From positions 496,001 through 560,000 of the forward strand of contig NZ_APND01000001.1 of the NCBI RefSeq assembly GCF_040361215.1: a DNA stretch of 64,000 nt, read 5' to 3'. Position numbers and translations under genes: made by a program. The notes below the pieces were generated by a model. That model was not told the DNA's origin. It was given only the letters and a program-made list of their open reading frames with translations, and did no database searches. This document shows positions 17,066-24,894 of the stretch, piece by piece (position 1 is the stretch's first letter; each line of letters begins with the position of its first letter). Source of the stretch: Salinisphaera dokdonensis. GTDB taxonomy: Bacteria; Pseudomonadota; Gammaproteobacteria; Nevskiales; Salinisphaeraceae.

Positions 17066-17095
17066 CTGCATCAAGCATCGTCATTTCTGCATCAA
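17066..17095. promoter_or_regulatory. Direct repeat CTGCATCAA, candidate activator sites
   Basis: CTGCATCAA occurs at 17066-17074 and again at 17087-17095. The 21-bp period is two helical turns, so bound proteins would lie on one face of the DNA. The pair lies 62-91 bp upstream of the sigma-54 promoter and close to the activator's own start, a plausible enhancer or autoregulatory site. Confidence 0.4.
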
Positions 17096-17111
17096 ACACA
17101 AACTAGAATAT

Positions 17112-17133
17112 GAGCGATGGAGACTCATCGCTC
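17112..17133. promoter_or_regulatory. 8-bp inverted repeat, candidate enhancer (UAS) for the sigma-54 activator
   Basis: GAGCGATG (17112-17119) and CATCGCTC (17126-17133) form a perfect inverted repeat with a 6-bp spacer. It lies 24 bp upstream of the -24 element. Fis-type activators bind such dyads. An AT-rich stretch (17134-17156) between the dyad and the promoter could help bending. Confidence 0.5.
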
Positions 17134-17156
17134 TGTTTTTTATAGTTTTTATTTAA

Positions 17157-17172
17157 TGGCGCGATCGTTGCT
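17157..17172 (+). promoter_or_regulatory. Sigma-54 (RpoN) promoter of the symporter/dehalogenase operon
   Basis: TGGCGCGATCGTTGCT matches the -24/-12 consensus (TGGCAC-N5-TTGCW) with GG and GC exactly 12 bp apart and one mismatch in the -24 box. It lies about 70 bp before the small-subunit gene and faces away from the sigma-54 activator gene. Transcription should start near 17183. Confidence 0.75.
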
Positions 17173-17240
17173 TTGACGGTTCACCAACACAGTGCGATCC
17201 AGGCCAGCGCACTGAACAAAACGATAAGAGGGGGAGCTGT

Positions 17241-17573
17241 ATGGGTGCATACAAAAAAGAAGCGGTGATGACCGTAGGGTTTTTCGTCGCCTACCTGCTC
17301 ATGGCGCATACCGCGCCCTGGGCGATTCTGCTGGGCATCGATGACTCGGTGCGGATGTTCGGTTACCCCGTGCACTACTTCATCGCGATATTCCTCGGTT
17401 GGTTCGGAGTGCTGGCGGTATCGATCGCCTGGAACATATGCGCCGATCGTCTCGAGGAGGAAATCGAGCGGGAAAACGATGCGGCCACCGCCGACAACCG
17501 CTGCGGCCGACCCGCGACGACTGGTTATGCGGAACGTGACACCCAGGATTCCTCCACCGGGCGCGCGCAATGA
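17241..17573 (+). CDS. Small subunit of a sodium:solute symporter (DUF4212/DUF997-like)
   Basis: A 110-residue protein with two membrane helices (VMTVGFFVAYLLMAHTAPWAILLG and YFIAIFLGWFGVLAVSIAWNICA), then an acidic and basic cytoplasmic tail. The layout, a short two-helix protein immediately before an SSS permease, is that of the small subunits paired with VC_2705-type or PanF-type symporters. A strong GAGGGGGAG site precedes the ATG. The stop overlaps the start of the permease gene (ATGA). It is the first gene downstream of the sigma-54 promoter. Confidence 0.75.
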   Translation: MGAYKKEAVMTVGFFVAYLLMAHTAPWAILLGIDDSVRMFGYPVHYFIAIFLGWFGVLAVSIAWNICADRLEEEIERENDAATADNRCGRPATTGYAERDTQDSSTGRAQ

Positions 17574-19210
17574 ACGAAATCGTCTGGCAACTCGATAATC
17601 TCTGGCTCGGCATCGGCGTGACCGTTGCCGTGTTTTTCCTGTATTACGCCGTCGCGTTCTACTCGCGCTCAAGCACCGAAAACACCGCTGATCTCTATGT
17701 CGCGGGGCGCTCGATCGGGCCGGTTATGAACTCCCTCGCAGCTGCGGCCACATGGATGAGCGTGGCCACTTTTCTGGGTGTGGTCGGCCTGATTCAGCAA
17801 TTGCACATGCCTTTCGTCTACATGTGGATCCAATTGATCCTGAGCGTGCCGCTGCTGGTGCTGTTTTACGGCGCCATGCTCTGGCGGCTGGGCATGTTCA
17901 CATCGGTATCGTTCGTGCGCGTGCGCTACGGCCAGCCGGCAGCTTACCTGGCGGCCGTATGGATGCTTCTGATCATGCTCATGTACATGATTGGCCAGTT
18001 CGTGGGTGTCGCCAAGGTATTCGAGGTGCTGCTCGGCCTGCCCTACATGCCCTCACTGATCATCTCGGCGCTCGTGATCACGGGCTATATCACGATCGGC
18101 GGTATGAAGGGGGCGACCTACAACGACGCTATCCAGATGGTGGTCATGTTGCTGGCGCTACTGGTGCCGCTCGCGGCCATTCTCAAGGCACTGGGTGCGA
18201 CCGCCTACGCGTTCCCGCCACTGGGCTACGGCAACATGACCGACGTCATGCTGGCCGAGTTCCCCGACTTCTTCAGCCTGAAATACGACCCGCGTTTCTA
18301 CCTTGCCCTGTTCGTGGCCCTGACGCTCGGCGTGCTCGGCCTGCCGCAGCTCGCACAACGCGTGCTGACCTCGGCAAGCCTCAAGGCCGCACGGCGCGTC
18401 GTGCCCTGGTTCTGTCTATGGGTCGGCCTGGCATTCTCGGCCACCTACGCGATGGGCTTCGCGGGCGTCTACCACTTCGCGACGCTCGGCCAGGAACTGC
18501 CGCCGGACGCCGCCGACAAGACCACCCTGCTGCTCAATCTGGCCTATAACCCGGAATGGGTGAGTGCATTCGTGATCGCCGGCGTTCTGGCGGCCGGTGT
18601 CTCGACTATCGCCGGGCTCATGATCGGCGTGGCCACGATTATCGCGCACGATATCCTGGGCATGCTCAAGCCGCAGCTGGACGACCGCAAGCGGCTTCGC
18701 TGGGGCTATATCGGGCTGGCCGGCACCGGCATCGTTTCACTGCTCATCTCCCTGAATCCCCCCGCGTTTCTCATAGTCTCGATCTTCTGGGCATTTGGGC
18801 TGTGCGCGAGCGCCATCACGCCGATGCTCGTGCTCGGGGCCTGGTCGACACGCATCAATCAGGTCGGCGCCTTTACTGGCAGCATCGGCGCGGGGCTGGT
18901 CTATATCGTGGTCTCGCCCTATGTGTTTTCAGGCGTGGCGGTCGGTGCCGGCATCAGCGCGAAGCTCGGCTTTGCAGCGGCACTTATCACTGTGCCGCTT
19001 GGCTTCATCCTGACCGTCGCTGTCTCGATCGGCTATGAAAAGATCGCCGGGCCCGGATATCGCGACGTGATCGCACGAGCCCATGAACTCGTCGAAGGCA
19101 TGCACGGCTGGCGACAGATCTCCGGTCTGCGCTATGCCGGATCGACCTGGCTTTGGATCCTGTGCGCGCTATGGGTACCGGTACTCGTCTGGGGCTTGGC
19201 GCCATGGTAA
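17570..19210 (+). CDS. Na+:solute symporter (SSS family), probable haloacid/monocarboxylate permease
   Basis: A 546-residue inner-membrane protein with about 13 helices. It bears SSS hallmarks: YVAGRSIGPVMNSLAAAATWMSVATFLG in helices 1-2 and ITIGGMKGATYNDAIQMVVML in the sodium-motif region. It belongs to the acetate/haloacid branch (ActP, DhlC). In Xanthobacter a DhlC-type symporter gene accompanies the haloacid dehalogenase gene dhlB, and here a type II dehalogenase lies two genes on. It overlaps both neighbours' ends (ATGA at the start, ATGG at the stop), indicating tight translational coupling. Substrate inferred from context. Confidence 0.88.
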   Translation: MNEIVWQLDNLWLGIGVTVAVFFLYYAVAFYSRSSTENTADLYVAGRSIGPVMNSLAAAATWMSVATFLGVVGLIQQLHMPFVYMWIQLILSVPLLVLFYGAMLWRLGMFTSVSFVRVRYGQPAAYLAAVWMLLIMLMYMIGQFVGVAKVFEVLLGLPYMPSLIISALVITGYITIGGMKGATYNDAIQMVVMLLALLVPLAAILKALGATAYAFPPLGYGNMTDVMLAEFPDFFSLKYDPRFYLALFVALTLGVLGLPQLAQRVLTSASLKAARRVVPWFCLWVGLAFSATYAMGFAGVYHFATLGQELPPDAADKTTLLLNLAYNPEWVSAFVIAGVLAAGVSTIAGLMIGVATIIAHDILGMLKPQLDDRKRLRWGYIGLAGTGIVSLLISLNPPAFLIVSIFWAFGLCASAITPMLVLGAWSTRINQVGAFTGSIGAGLVYIVVSPYVFSGVAVGAGISAKLGFAAALITVPLGFILTVAVSIGYEKIAGPGYRDVIARAHELVEGMHGWRQISGLRYAGSTWLWILCALWVPVLVWGLAPW

Positions 19211-19716
19211 TTCGTTCGCTGGCCCTACCCAGATATATCGCCGGCGCGGGCATTCTGGGTCTTGCCCTGGTCTGGAGTCTGGCCAATGCCTGGCGGCACG
19301 CTGACGTGATCCAGGCTGCCGACGTGTCTCTCGCACAGGCCCTTCTGCTGGTGTCTGTCGGCGGCACGTTGACGGTCTGCGGCGTCTGGGTCGGTGTCGG
19401 CGCGGTGACTTGGACGATGGCGCGGGCCGTGGGCGCGCGCATTCGATTCCGTGCCGCACTGCTCGCGGTTTCGGCAGCAACACCGCCGTTATGGCTGGCA
19501 CTGCCGGCCACCCTGATCGCAACCGACCAGAACAGCGTGCTGGCGCAGCGTCTGCCCGCTGCGTTGCTCGCATTGGTCTGCGCAGGCGTTTTTCTTCGAC
19601 TGCTCGTCAACACGTTGCACGCGGCCAGCGACTTTCAATCGTGGCAGCGCGTCTGGGGCTGTGTCGCTCTCGCCGGGCTGTTCTGCGTCAGCTTTCTATC
19701 GCTTTCACTCTTCTAG
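19204..19716 (+). CDS. Small integral membrane protein of the symporter operon
   Basis: A 170-residue hydrophobic protein with about four membrane helices, beginning MVIRSLALPRYIAGAGILGLALVWSL. I do not recognise a family; the even spread of helices loosely recalls Yip1-type proteins. The ATG at 19204 lies inside the last codons of the symporter gene (7-bp overlap) and the dehalogenase gene begins 60 bp later, so it belongs to the same transcript. An accessory role in uptake is possible but unproven. Confidence 0.65.
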   Translation: MVIRSLALPRYIAGAGILGLALVWSLANAWRHADVIQAADVSLAQALLLVSVGGTLTVCGVWVGVGAVTWTMARAVGARIRFRAALLAVSAATPPLWLALPATLIATDQNSVLAQRLPAALLALVCAGVFLRLLVNTLHAASDFQSWQRVWGCVALAGLFCVSFLSLSLF

Positions 19717-19776
19717 CCGCAGGCCGGCGAGGCGCCAAGAGCACCCTTTTTTGTCACTCCACACCAGGAAAACAGC

Positions 19777-20517
19777 ATGAGCACGTTTGTCTTCGATGCC
19801 TACGGCACGCTCTATGACGTCAATTCGGTCGCCGAAGCGACAGAGCAGGCCTTCCCCGGCCACGGTGAAACGATCACCCAGGTCTGGCGCCTGAAGCAGC
19901 TCGAATACACCTGGTTGCGCACGCTGATGGATCGTTATGTGAATTTCTGGGAAGTCACCCGCGAGTCCCTTGTCTATACGCTCGACAGCCTGGGCTTGTC
20001 CTGCGAGCCGGCGACCTTCGACCATATTCTCGATCGCTATCTGCACCTGAGCCCTTACCCCGATGCACTAGGCGCACTCGAAGCACTCCGGGCACAAGGT
20101 CATACGTTGGCTATCCTGTCCAACGGCAGCCAGGAAATGCTTGATCGTCTGGTCGCCAATACGGGCTTGAAGCACGCGCTCGACGCCGTAATCAGCATCG
20201 ACCCGAACAGACGCTTCAAACCCAGCCACAGCGCCTACGAACTGGTCGGCGACACGATCGGTGCAACCACGGATGACGTGGTCTTTGTTTCCTGCAATCC
20301 GTTCGATGTATGCGGCGCGAAGGGCTTCGGCTTCAAAGTTGCCTGGATCGAACGCGTACCGCCGCAGATGATGCGGGATGAAGTACGTGCAGCATCGGTT
20401 GTCGGCCCGGGCACGATGTTCCGGCTATTGCGCATGCAGATGGACACGCTCGATTTCCGTCCGGATTTCACCATCGAAACACTGACCGGACTCACCGATC
20501 TGCAAACCGCCGGCTAG
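19777..20517 (+). CDS. L-2-haloacid dehalogenase (HAD type II)
   Basis: A 246-residue haloacid dehalogenase of the HAD superfamily. It hydrolyses the carbon-halogen bond of 2-haloalkanoates, usually L-2-haloacids, to 2-hydroxyacids with inversion. Compared with L-DEX of Pseudomonas YL, every catalytic position is kept at a constant offset of three: Asp7 nucleophile (FDAYGT), Thr11, Arg38 (QVWRLKQLEYTW), Ser115 (LSNGS), Lys148, Tyr154, Ser172, Asn174 and Asp177 (VSCNPFDVCGA). The ribosome site is AGGAAA. The gene is last in the sigma-54-controlled operon and meets the DehI-like gene tail to tail with overlapping stops. Comparison residues are from memory of the family. Confidence 0.93.
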   Translation: MSTFVFDAYGTLYDVNSVAEATEQAFPGHGETITQVWRLKQLEYTWLRTLMDRYVNFWEVTRESLVYTLDSLGLSCEPATFDHILDRYLHLSPYPDALGALEALRAQGHTLAILSNGSQEMLDRLVANTGLKHALDAVISIDPNRRFKPSHSAYELVGDTIGATTDDVVFVSCNPFDVCGAKGFGFKVAWIERVPPQMMRDEVRAASVVGPGTMFRLLRMQMDTLDFRPDFTIETLTGLTDLQTAG

Positions 20518-21389
20518 ACCAGGCTGAACCTTGACCGACGCGCTGCGGCGGGGCCGTCCACCATCGTCTTGATCACGGTCACATCCAGTAGCAGGTCGGG
20601 GATGATCCGGTAACGGAACACCGCCAGGACGGCGCGGATATCGTTGCGCACGCGCGCATCCAGCGTGACGGCGTCGGCCGGCAGAAACGTCTTGGCGAGC
20701 GTCTCACCGAGTTCGATCACCGACTGTTTGCGCGCGGTGTAGGCCGGCGCTGTCACATGAGTTCGTACGCCGGCCCAGGCCGTATTTAGAAAATCCGGAA
20801 AATGGGCGAGGCCACGGTAATAGCTGGCGACCCCCGGATGCTGATGCGTATCGCGAATATCATCGAAGATGCGGCGCACGGCATCGTCTACCTGCGCCGG
20901 GTCGACAAAGCTCAGCACGCGCGTGCCCTCGGCAACGCCGTCGACCGTGCGCGGCGAAAGCGCTGTCGCACGCCCAGGGCGCGCGCCGCCCAGCTGCAGA
21001 TCCAGACACGTCGCGACCAGCAGCAGCTTGGGCAGCACATAGTGAATCGAATCGGTGAAATCGAGCACGGCCTGCCGGTCGTCCGGCGCCAGCTTGTCGT
21101 TCGCGATCGACTTGACCGTGATATCCGGCACCGCAGCAGCACGCAGCCGGTCGGCCGCCTGTTCGAATTCCAGCGTGCGCAGATTGGGCGCAAGTCCGCG
21201 CCAGGCCGGCTCGAAATAGGCTGGAAAATTCGCGAGCATGCGAAATATGAAATTGACGAACGGCACCCGCAGCGTCTGCTCGATATCGTCGTAGAGCGGG
21301 CGCAGCTGCGCGCCCGCCTTGTCGACGGTAAGATCGGCAAGCTGCGGCACGCGCGCCATGCCGTCGGCTACACGCTGTTCCAGACTCAT
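20514..21389 (-). CDS. DehI-family protein lacking the DehI catalytic residues
   Basis: A 291-residue protein of the DehI (halocarboxylic acid dehalogenase, group I) family. Shared stretches include LYDDIEQTLRVPFVNFIFRMLANFPAYFEPAW and the second-repeat HPGVASYYRGLAHFP. In DehI of P. putida PP3 the catalytic pair is Asn114 and Asp189. Here the aligned positions are Leu119 (HYVLPK for NYGNPK) and Tyr190 (GVASYY for GPASDF). It is therefore unlikely to be a classical dehalogenase, despite sitting tail to tail with one. The start at 21389 follows GGAAAAG; an ORF extension to 21458 has no ribosome site. A distinct activity or a binding role is possible. Confidence 0.82.
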   Translation of the reverse strand: MSLEQRVADGMARVPQLADLTVDKAGAQLRPLYDDIEQTLRVPFVNFIFRMLANFPAYFEPAWRGLAPNLRTLEFEQAADRLRAAAVPDITVKSIANDKLAPDDRQAVLDFTDSIHYVLPKLLLVATCLDLQLGGARPGRATALSPRTVDGVAEGTRVLSFVDPAQVDDAVRRIFDDIRDTHQHPGVASYYRGLAHFPDFLNTAWAGVRTHVTAPAYTARKQSVIELGETLAKTFLPADAVTLDARVRNDIRAVLAVFRYRIIPDLLLDVTVIKTMVDGPAAARRSRFSLV

Positions 21390-21549
21390 ACGCTTTTCCG
21401 GTGGGCGATTCGGATTCGCCAGTGTTGCATGACCAGACCGCGGGCGCTTCGCAAACACGGGCAGTTAACGAAGAACGCCAACGTACGTACCAACACGTCG
21501 GCGGCACCAATCGTTAGAATTCGCGGATGAACAAAGTTGCGACCCAGAT

Positions 21550-22662
21550 TTGACGCCCGACTATCCCGCGCTGCGCGCCATCGGTTGGCCTCACGAAGGC
21601 GCGCCGGCGGACAGCAACTGGGCCGAATTGATGGCGGCCCACGCCGCGGCGCGGCCCGCGCGCGTGGTCGAACAGCACCGCAGCGGCTATATCGTGGCCG
21701 AGAACATCGAAACGAGTTACGCCGTCGAGTCCCTGCCCGACTGGCAACGCCCCCGGCTGCCCTCGGACCAGCGCCCGGCCGTTGGCGACTGGCTTCTGGT
21801 TACCGGCGGCCCCGATGGCAACGCACAGGCCGCTGCCCTGCTGCCACGGCGCACGACGATCAAGCGCAGCAGCGCCGGCAAGCACTACGGCCAGCAACTC
21901 ATCGCCGCGAATATCGATATCGTGTTCATCGTCTGTAGCCTCGACGGCGACTTCAATCCACGCCGGATCGAGCGCTACCTGCTGCTGGTGCGCGGCGGCG
22001 CGCGCCCGGTGGTCGTGCTGACAAAAACAGATATCGCCGCCGAACGCGATCCGAGCGGAGTGGACGATACTCGCGCCGCCGTAGCCGAGCTGGAGGCACA
22101 GGACGTCGCCGTCTGTAACGTCAACGCCACCGATGCCGCCAGCGTCGCGCAACTGCGGGCCTGGCTCGGCCCTGGCACGACCGCCGTGCTGGTCGGCAGC
22201 TCCGGCGTAGGCAAGTCCACGCTGACCAATACGCTGCTCGGCGAACAACGCATGAAGACCGGCGCCGTGCGCGCGACCGACGCACGCGGGCGTCACACAA
22301 CGACGCACCGCGCTCTGATACCGCTGGCGTCCGGAGCCTGCCTGATCGACACGCCCGGCATGCGCGAGCTGAAGCCGACCGGCGAAGAGGATCTGGCCGA
22401 AGACGGTTTTGCCGACGTCGAAGCGCTCGCTACAGAGTGCCGTTTCCGCGATTGCCGACACGCCAGCGAACCGGGCTGTGCGGTACGCGCCGCCATCGAC
22501 GCGGGCACGCTCGAGCCCGGACGTTTTGCCAACTATCAGAAGCTGCGCGACGAGATCGCCGGTGCCGCGGGTCAACTCGCAACTCAGACCGCGCGCCAGA
22601 GTGCGGCAAAGAAACACCCCGGCACGACCAGAAAACCGCCCGCGAAACCGCGCCGGCGCTGA
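21550..22662 (+). CDS. rsgA: Ribosome small-subunit-dependent GTPase A
   Basis: A 370-residue circularly permuted GTPase that acts late in 30S maturation. An N-terminal OB-fold (to about 110) precedes the permuted G motifs: G4 LTKTD, G1 GSSGVGKST, G2 around RHTTTHRAL and G3 DTPGMRE. The C-terminal zinc knuckle reads CRFRDCRHASEPGC (C-x4-C-x-H-x5-C). The only usable start is a TTG at 21550. It overlaps the stop of an eight-codon ORF (ATG at 21527, MNKVATQI), suggesting reinitiation or a slightly misplaced start. The Arg/Lys-rich tail is normal for binding RNA. Confidence 0.93.
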   Translation: MTPDYPALRAIGWPHEGAPADSNWAELMAAHAAARPARVVEQHRSGYIVAENIETSYAVESLPDWQRPRLPSDQRPAVGDWLLVTGGPDGNAQAAALLPRRTTIKRSSAGKHYGQQLIAANIDIVFIVCSLDGDFNPRRIERYLLLVRGGARPVVVLTKTDIAAERDPSGVDDTRAAVAELEAQDVAVCNVNATDAASVAQLRAWLGPGTTAVLVGSSGVGKSTLTNTLLGEQRMKTGAVRATDARGRHTTTHRALIPLASGACLIDTPGMRELKPTGEEDLAEDGFADVEALATECRFRDCRHASEPGCAVRAAIDAGTLEPGRFANYQKLRDEIAGAAGQLATQTARQSAAKKHPGTTRKPPAKPRRR

Positions 22663-23064
22663 ACCGGCAACGCCGCTCGTGCCTTGCGTCGCAGCCTGGC
22701 TGCATCAACCCCTCTGACGGTGCGCAAAAGCCGTTGCCGAATCCGGACTGGCGCGTAACGCTGACGGTGTAACGCGCGTTTCTGCCGCGGCGCCGGACGC
22801 GCGCTTCGTAAGCAACAAAATTTCGCGCCTGGCGGCATCACTTGTCCGGTAATGGATGCGCTATCCCCTCGACGCGCCGCCTCGCTCATGCCGCTTGCCT
22901 GGCGAATACAGGGAATGCTTATATTTTCCTCGGGGGATGTGCAGGCCGACCTTGCCGGGTCGGCAACGCTGCACAACGGGGAAAACACAGGCGGGCCGGC
23001 TCGCACGGCCGACGGGAATCAGGCAACCCATCCGGTACCGCCCTACCGCTACAGGTCAAAAACA
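22663..23064. other. Intergenic region with strong structured element
   Basis: About 400 bp between rsgA and the lipoprotein trio. No gene is supported; a frame open from 22852 merely extends the next gene backwards without a ribosome site. The last 140 bp hold the hairpins annotated separately. A TATATT at 22920-22925 could serve as a -10 box, but its best -35 (TTGCCT) is 19 bp away. Confidence 0.45.
22924..23010 (+). ncRNA. Candidate structured RNA leader of the CsgG/DUF4810/DUF799 operon
   Basis: A three-tier stem can form: TTTTCC (22924-22929) with GGAAAA (22980-22985), GTGCAG (22939-22944) with CTGCAC (22969-22974), and GCCGACC (22945-22951) with GGTCGGC (22958-22964) closing a TTGCCG loop. 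The last two stems are coaxial apart from a 4-nt bulge. A second hairpin, GGCCG/CGGCC, follows at 22994-23010. The element ends 54 bp before the first lipoprotein gene. It matches no riboswitch core I can recall; it could be a leader or a small RNA. Confidence 0.4.
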
Positions 23065-23754
23065 ATGAATCAGTCGATTTCGGCACGGGCCACGCGCGCC
23101 TGTCTTTTGTTCGGGGTCAGCGTGCTGTTGCTGGCTGGCTGCGCCACCGAGTCACACCGCAGCGTGCAGGCCGAAACGGTCAGTAGCTACGGCACCGCCT
23201 ACAACGGCCCGCGTTATGTACTGGTCGTCGGCAACTTCCAGAATCGGTCGACCTATCGACAGGGCCTGTTCAGCGACGGCACCGATCGGCTGGGCAGCCA
23301 GGCCAAGACCATTCTCAAGACCCATCTGCAGCAGACCAATCGCTTCTCGGTGGTGGACCGCGACAACATGCGCCAGATCGCCGAAGAGGCCACGATCCGC
23401 GGGCAGAAACAGAACCTCAAGGGTGCCGAAGTTGCGATCAGCGGCGACGTGACCGAGTTCGGCCGCAAGACCACCGGCGACATGCAGCTGTTCGGCATCC
23501 TCGGCGCCGGCAAGACCCAGGTCGCCTACGCCAAGGTGGCGCTGAACGTGGTCGACGTGAACACCTCCGAAATCATCTATTCGGTCCAGGGTGCCGGTGA
23601 GTATCAGCTGAGCAATCGCCAGGTCGCCGGCTTTGGCGGTACCGCCGGCTATGACGCCACGCTCAACGGCAAGGTGCTCAACTTCGCGATCACCGAAGCC
23701 GTGAACAAGCTCACTGGCGGCATGGAGAACGGCGCCTGGTCGCCGGCCCGCTGA
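23065..23754 (+). CDS. CsgG/HfaB family lipoprotein
   Basis: A 229-residue lipoprotein with a type II signal ending LLAGC. The CsgG-like core includes YVLVVGNFQNRSTYRQGLFSDG, LGSQAKTILKTHLQQTNRFSVVDRDNM, AEEATIRGQ and a closing region ALNVVDVNTSEIIYSVQGAGEY. It is followed at 2-bp spacings by DUF4810 and DUF799 lipoprotein genes. The same three-gene set occurs in Neisseria (the GNA1162 locus) and other proteobacteria, where the proteins are thought to form an outer-membrane-linked complex. Transport function is unproven. Confidence 0.87.
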   Translation: MNQSISARATRACLLFGVSVLLLAGCATESHRSVQAETVSSYGTAYNGPRYVLVVGNFQNRSTYRQGLFSDGTDRLGSQAKTILKTHLQQTNRFSVVDRDNMRQIAEEATIRGQKQNLKGAEVAISGDVTEFGRKTTGDMQLFGILGAGKTQVAYAKVALNVVDVNTSEIIYSVQGAGEYQLSNRQVAGFGGTAGYDATLNGKVLNFAITEAVNKLTGGMENGAWSPAR

Positions 23755-23756
23755 TC

Positions 23757-24137
23757 ATGCGCGTAGCAATCCAACCCACACGCAGCGCTTGCATCGCCGC
23801 GCTGCTTATTCTCGCCCTGCTGTCGGGCTGCGCGGCCCAGCAGACGCAGCCGCTGTATCGCTGGGGCGAGTACGAAAGCCTCGTCTACAAGATGTACAAG
23901 AAACCCGGCGAAGCCGAACCGGGGCTGCAGGTGCAGAAACTCTCGGCAGATATCGAACGCACCATCGCCGAAGGCAAGCGCGTTCCGCCGGGCGTGCATG
24001 CCCAGCTGGGCTACATGCAGTTCCTGCAGGGCAACGACGGCGCCGCGGCGGAAGAGTTCGCCACCGAGCGCCGGCTATATCCGGAATCGGTGACCTTCAT
24101 GAACACTTTCATCGAGCGCCTCGAGGCCGGGAGCTGA
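23757..24137 (+). CDS. DUF4810 family lipoprotein
   Basis: A 126-residue lipoprotein with signal MRVAIQPTRSACIAALLILALLSGC. The mature start LYRWGEYESLVYKMYKKPGEAEPGLQVQKL is the DUF4810 signature. A helical, TPR-like pair follows (AQLGYMQFLQGNDGAAAEEFATERRLYPES). It is the second gene of the trio, starting 2 bp after the CsgG-like gene, and is presumably a periplasmic adaptor of the same assembly. Confidence 0.87.
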   Translation: MRVAIQPTRSACIAALLILALLSGCAAQQTQPLYRWGEYESLVYKMYKKPGEAEPGLQVQKLSADIERTIAEGKRVPPGVHAQLGYMQFLQGNDGAAAEEFATERRLYPESVTFMNTFIERLEAGS

Positions 24138-24139
24138 GC

Positions 24140-24802
24140 ATGCGATATCAACCTTTGGCGACGATCACCCTGCTCCTCGCCGTGCTGCTGGTCAGCGGCT
24201 GTGCAACCGCGCCGGGCTACGACTACAGCGCCTATCGCGCCGACCCGCCGCGTTCGATTCTCGTGCTGCCGCCGATCAACAACACGGTCGAGGTCGACGC
24301 GCCTTATGTGTATATCTCGACGGTGACCCGGCCGCTGGCCGAGGCGGGCTATTACGTCTATCCCGTAGCGGTGGTCGACGCCTTCATGAAGGAAAACGGC
24401 CTGCCCGATCCGGCCGAGATGCAGTCGGTACCGCTCGACAAGATCGACGACATAATCGGGCCGGACGCGGTGCTCTACACGACCATCGAGCAGTGGGGGC
24501 AGAAATATCGGGTGCTTTCGTCGGACACGACCGTCGAGGTCAAGGCACGACTCATCGATACCGATACGGGTGTGCTGCTCTGGGATGGCTCCGCCCATGC
24601 CGTGGAAGGCTCCGGCAACGGCCAGGGTGGCCTGCTGGCCGCGGTGATCGTGGCCTTGGTGGATCAGATCGTGGATACGACCGCCGATCGCAGCCACGAA
24701 GTGGCAAGACAGGCCAATTTCAACATGGTGAGCAACAGCCAGACCGGCCTGCCGCTCGGGCCCTACAATCCCGAGCACGTCACCGACCCGCGGCGCCAAT
24801 AG
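24140..24802 (+). CDS. DUF799 family lipoprotein (GNA1162-like)
   Basis: A 220-residue lipoprotein with lipobox LVSGC. Family features are YRADPPRSILVLPPINNTVEVDAPYVYISTVTRPLAEAGYYVYPVAVVD and the later DAVLYTTIEQWGQKY. Neisserial GNA1162 has this architecture and a fold related to periplasmic accessory proteins of transport systems. It is the last gene of the trio, 2 bp after DUF4810. The C-terminal PLGPYNPEH stretch is also typical. Confidence 0.87.
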   Translation: MRYQPLATITLLLAVLLVSGCATAPGYDYSAYRADPPRSILVLPPINNTVEVDAPYVYISTVTRPLAEAGYYVYPVAVVDAFMKENGLPDPAEMQSVPLDKIDDIIGPDAVLYTTIEQWGQKYRVLSSDTTVEVKARLIDTDTGVLLWDGSAHAVEGSGNGQGGLLAAVIVALVDQIVDTTADRSHEVARQANFNMVSNSQTGLPLGPYNPEHVTDPRRQ

Positions 24803-24894
24803 ACAGGGCAGATCCCGCGCCGTCACGACACACGTTGCCGTGACTGTGGGAAACCGGACCGCCGGGCTTTCTGGGCCGACGGTCCGGGATCAGG

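Noticed and set aside
22852..23064. N-terminal extension of the CsgG-like protein
   Set aside because: It would bury the lipoprotein signal 70 residues inside the protein and crosses the structured RNA-like element.
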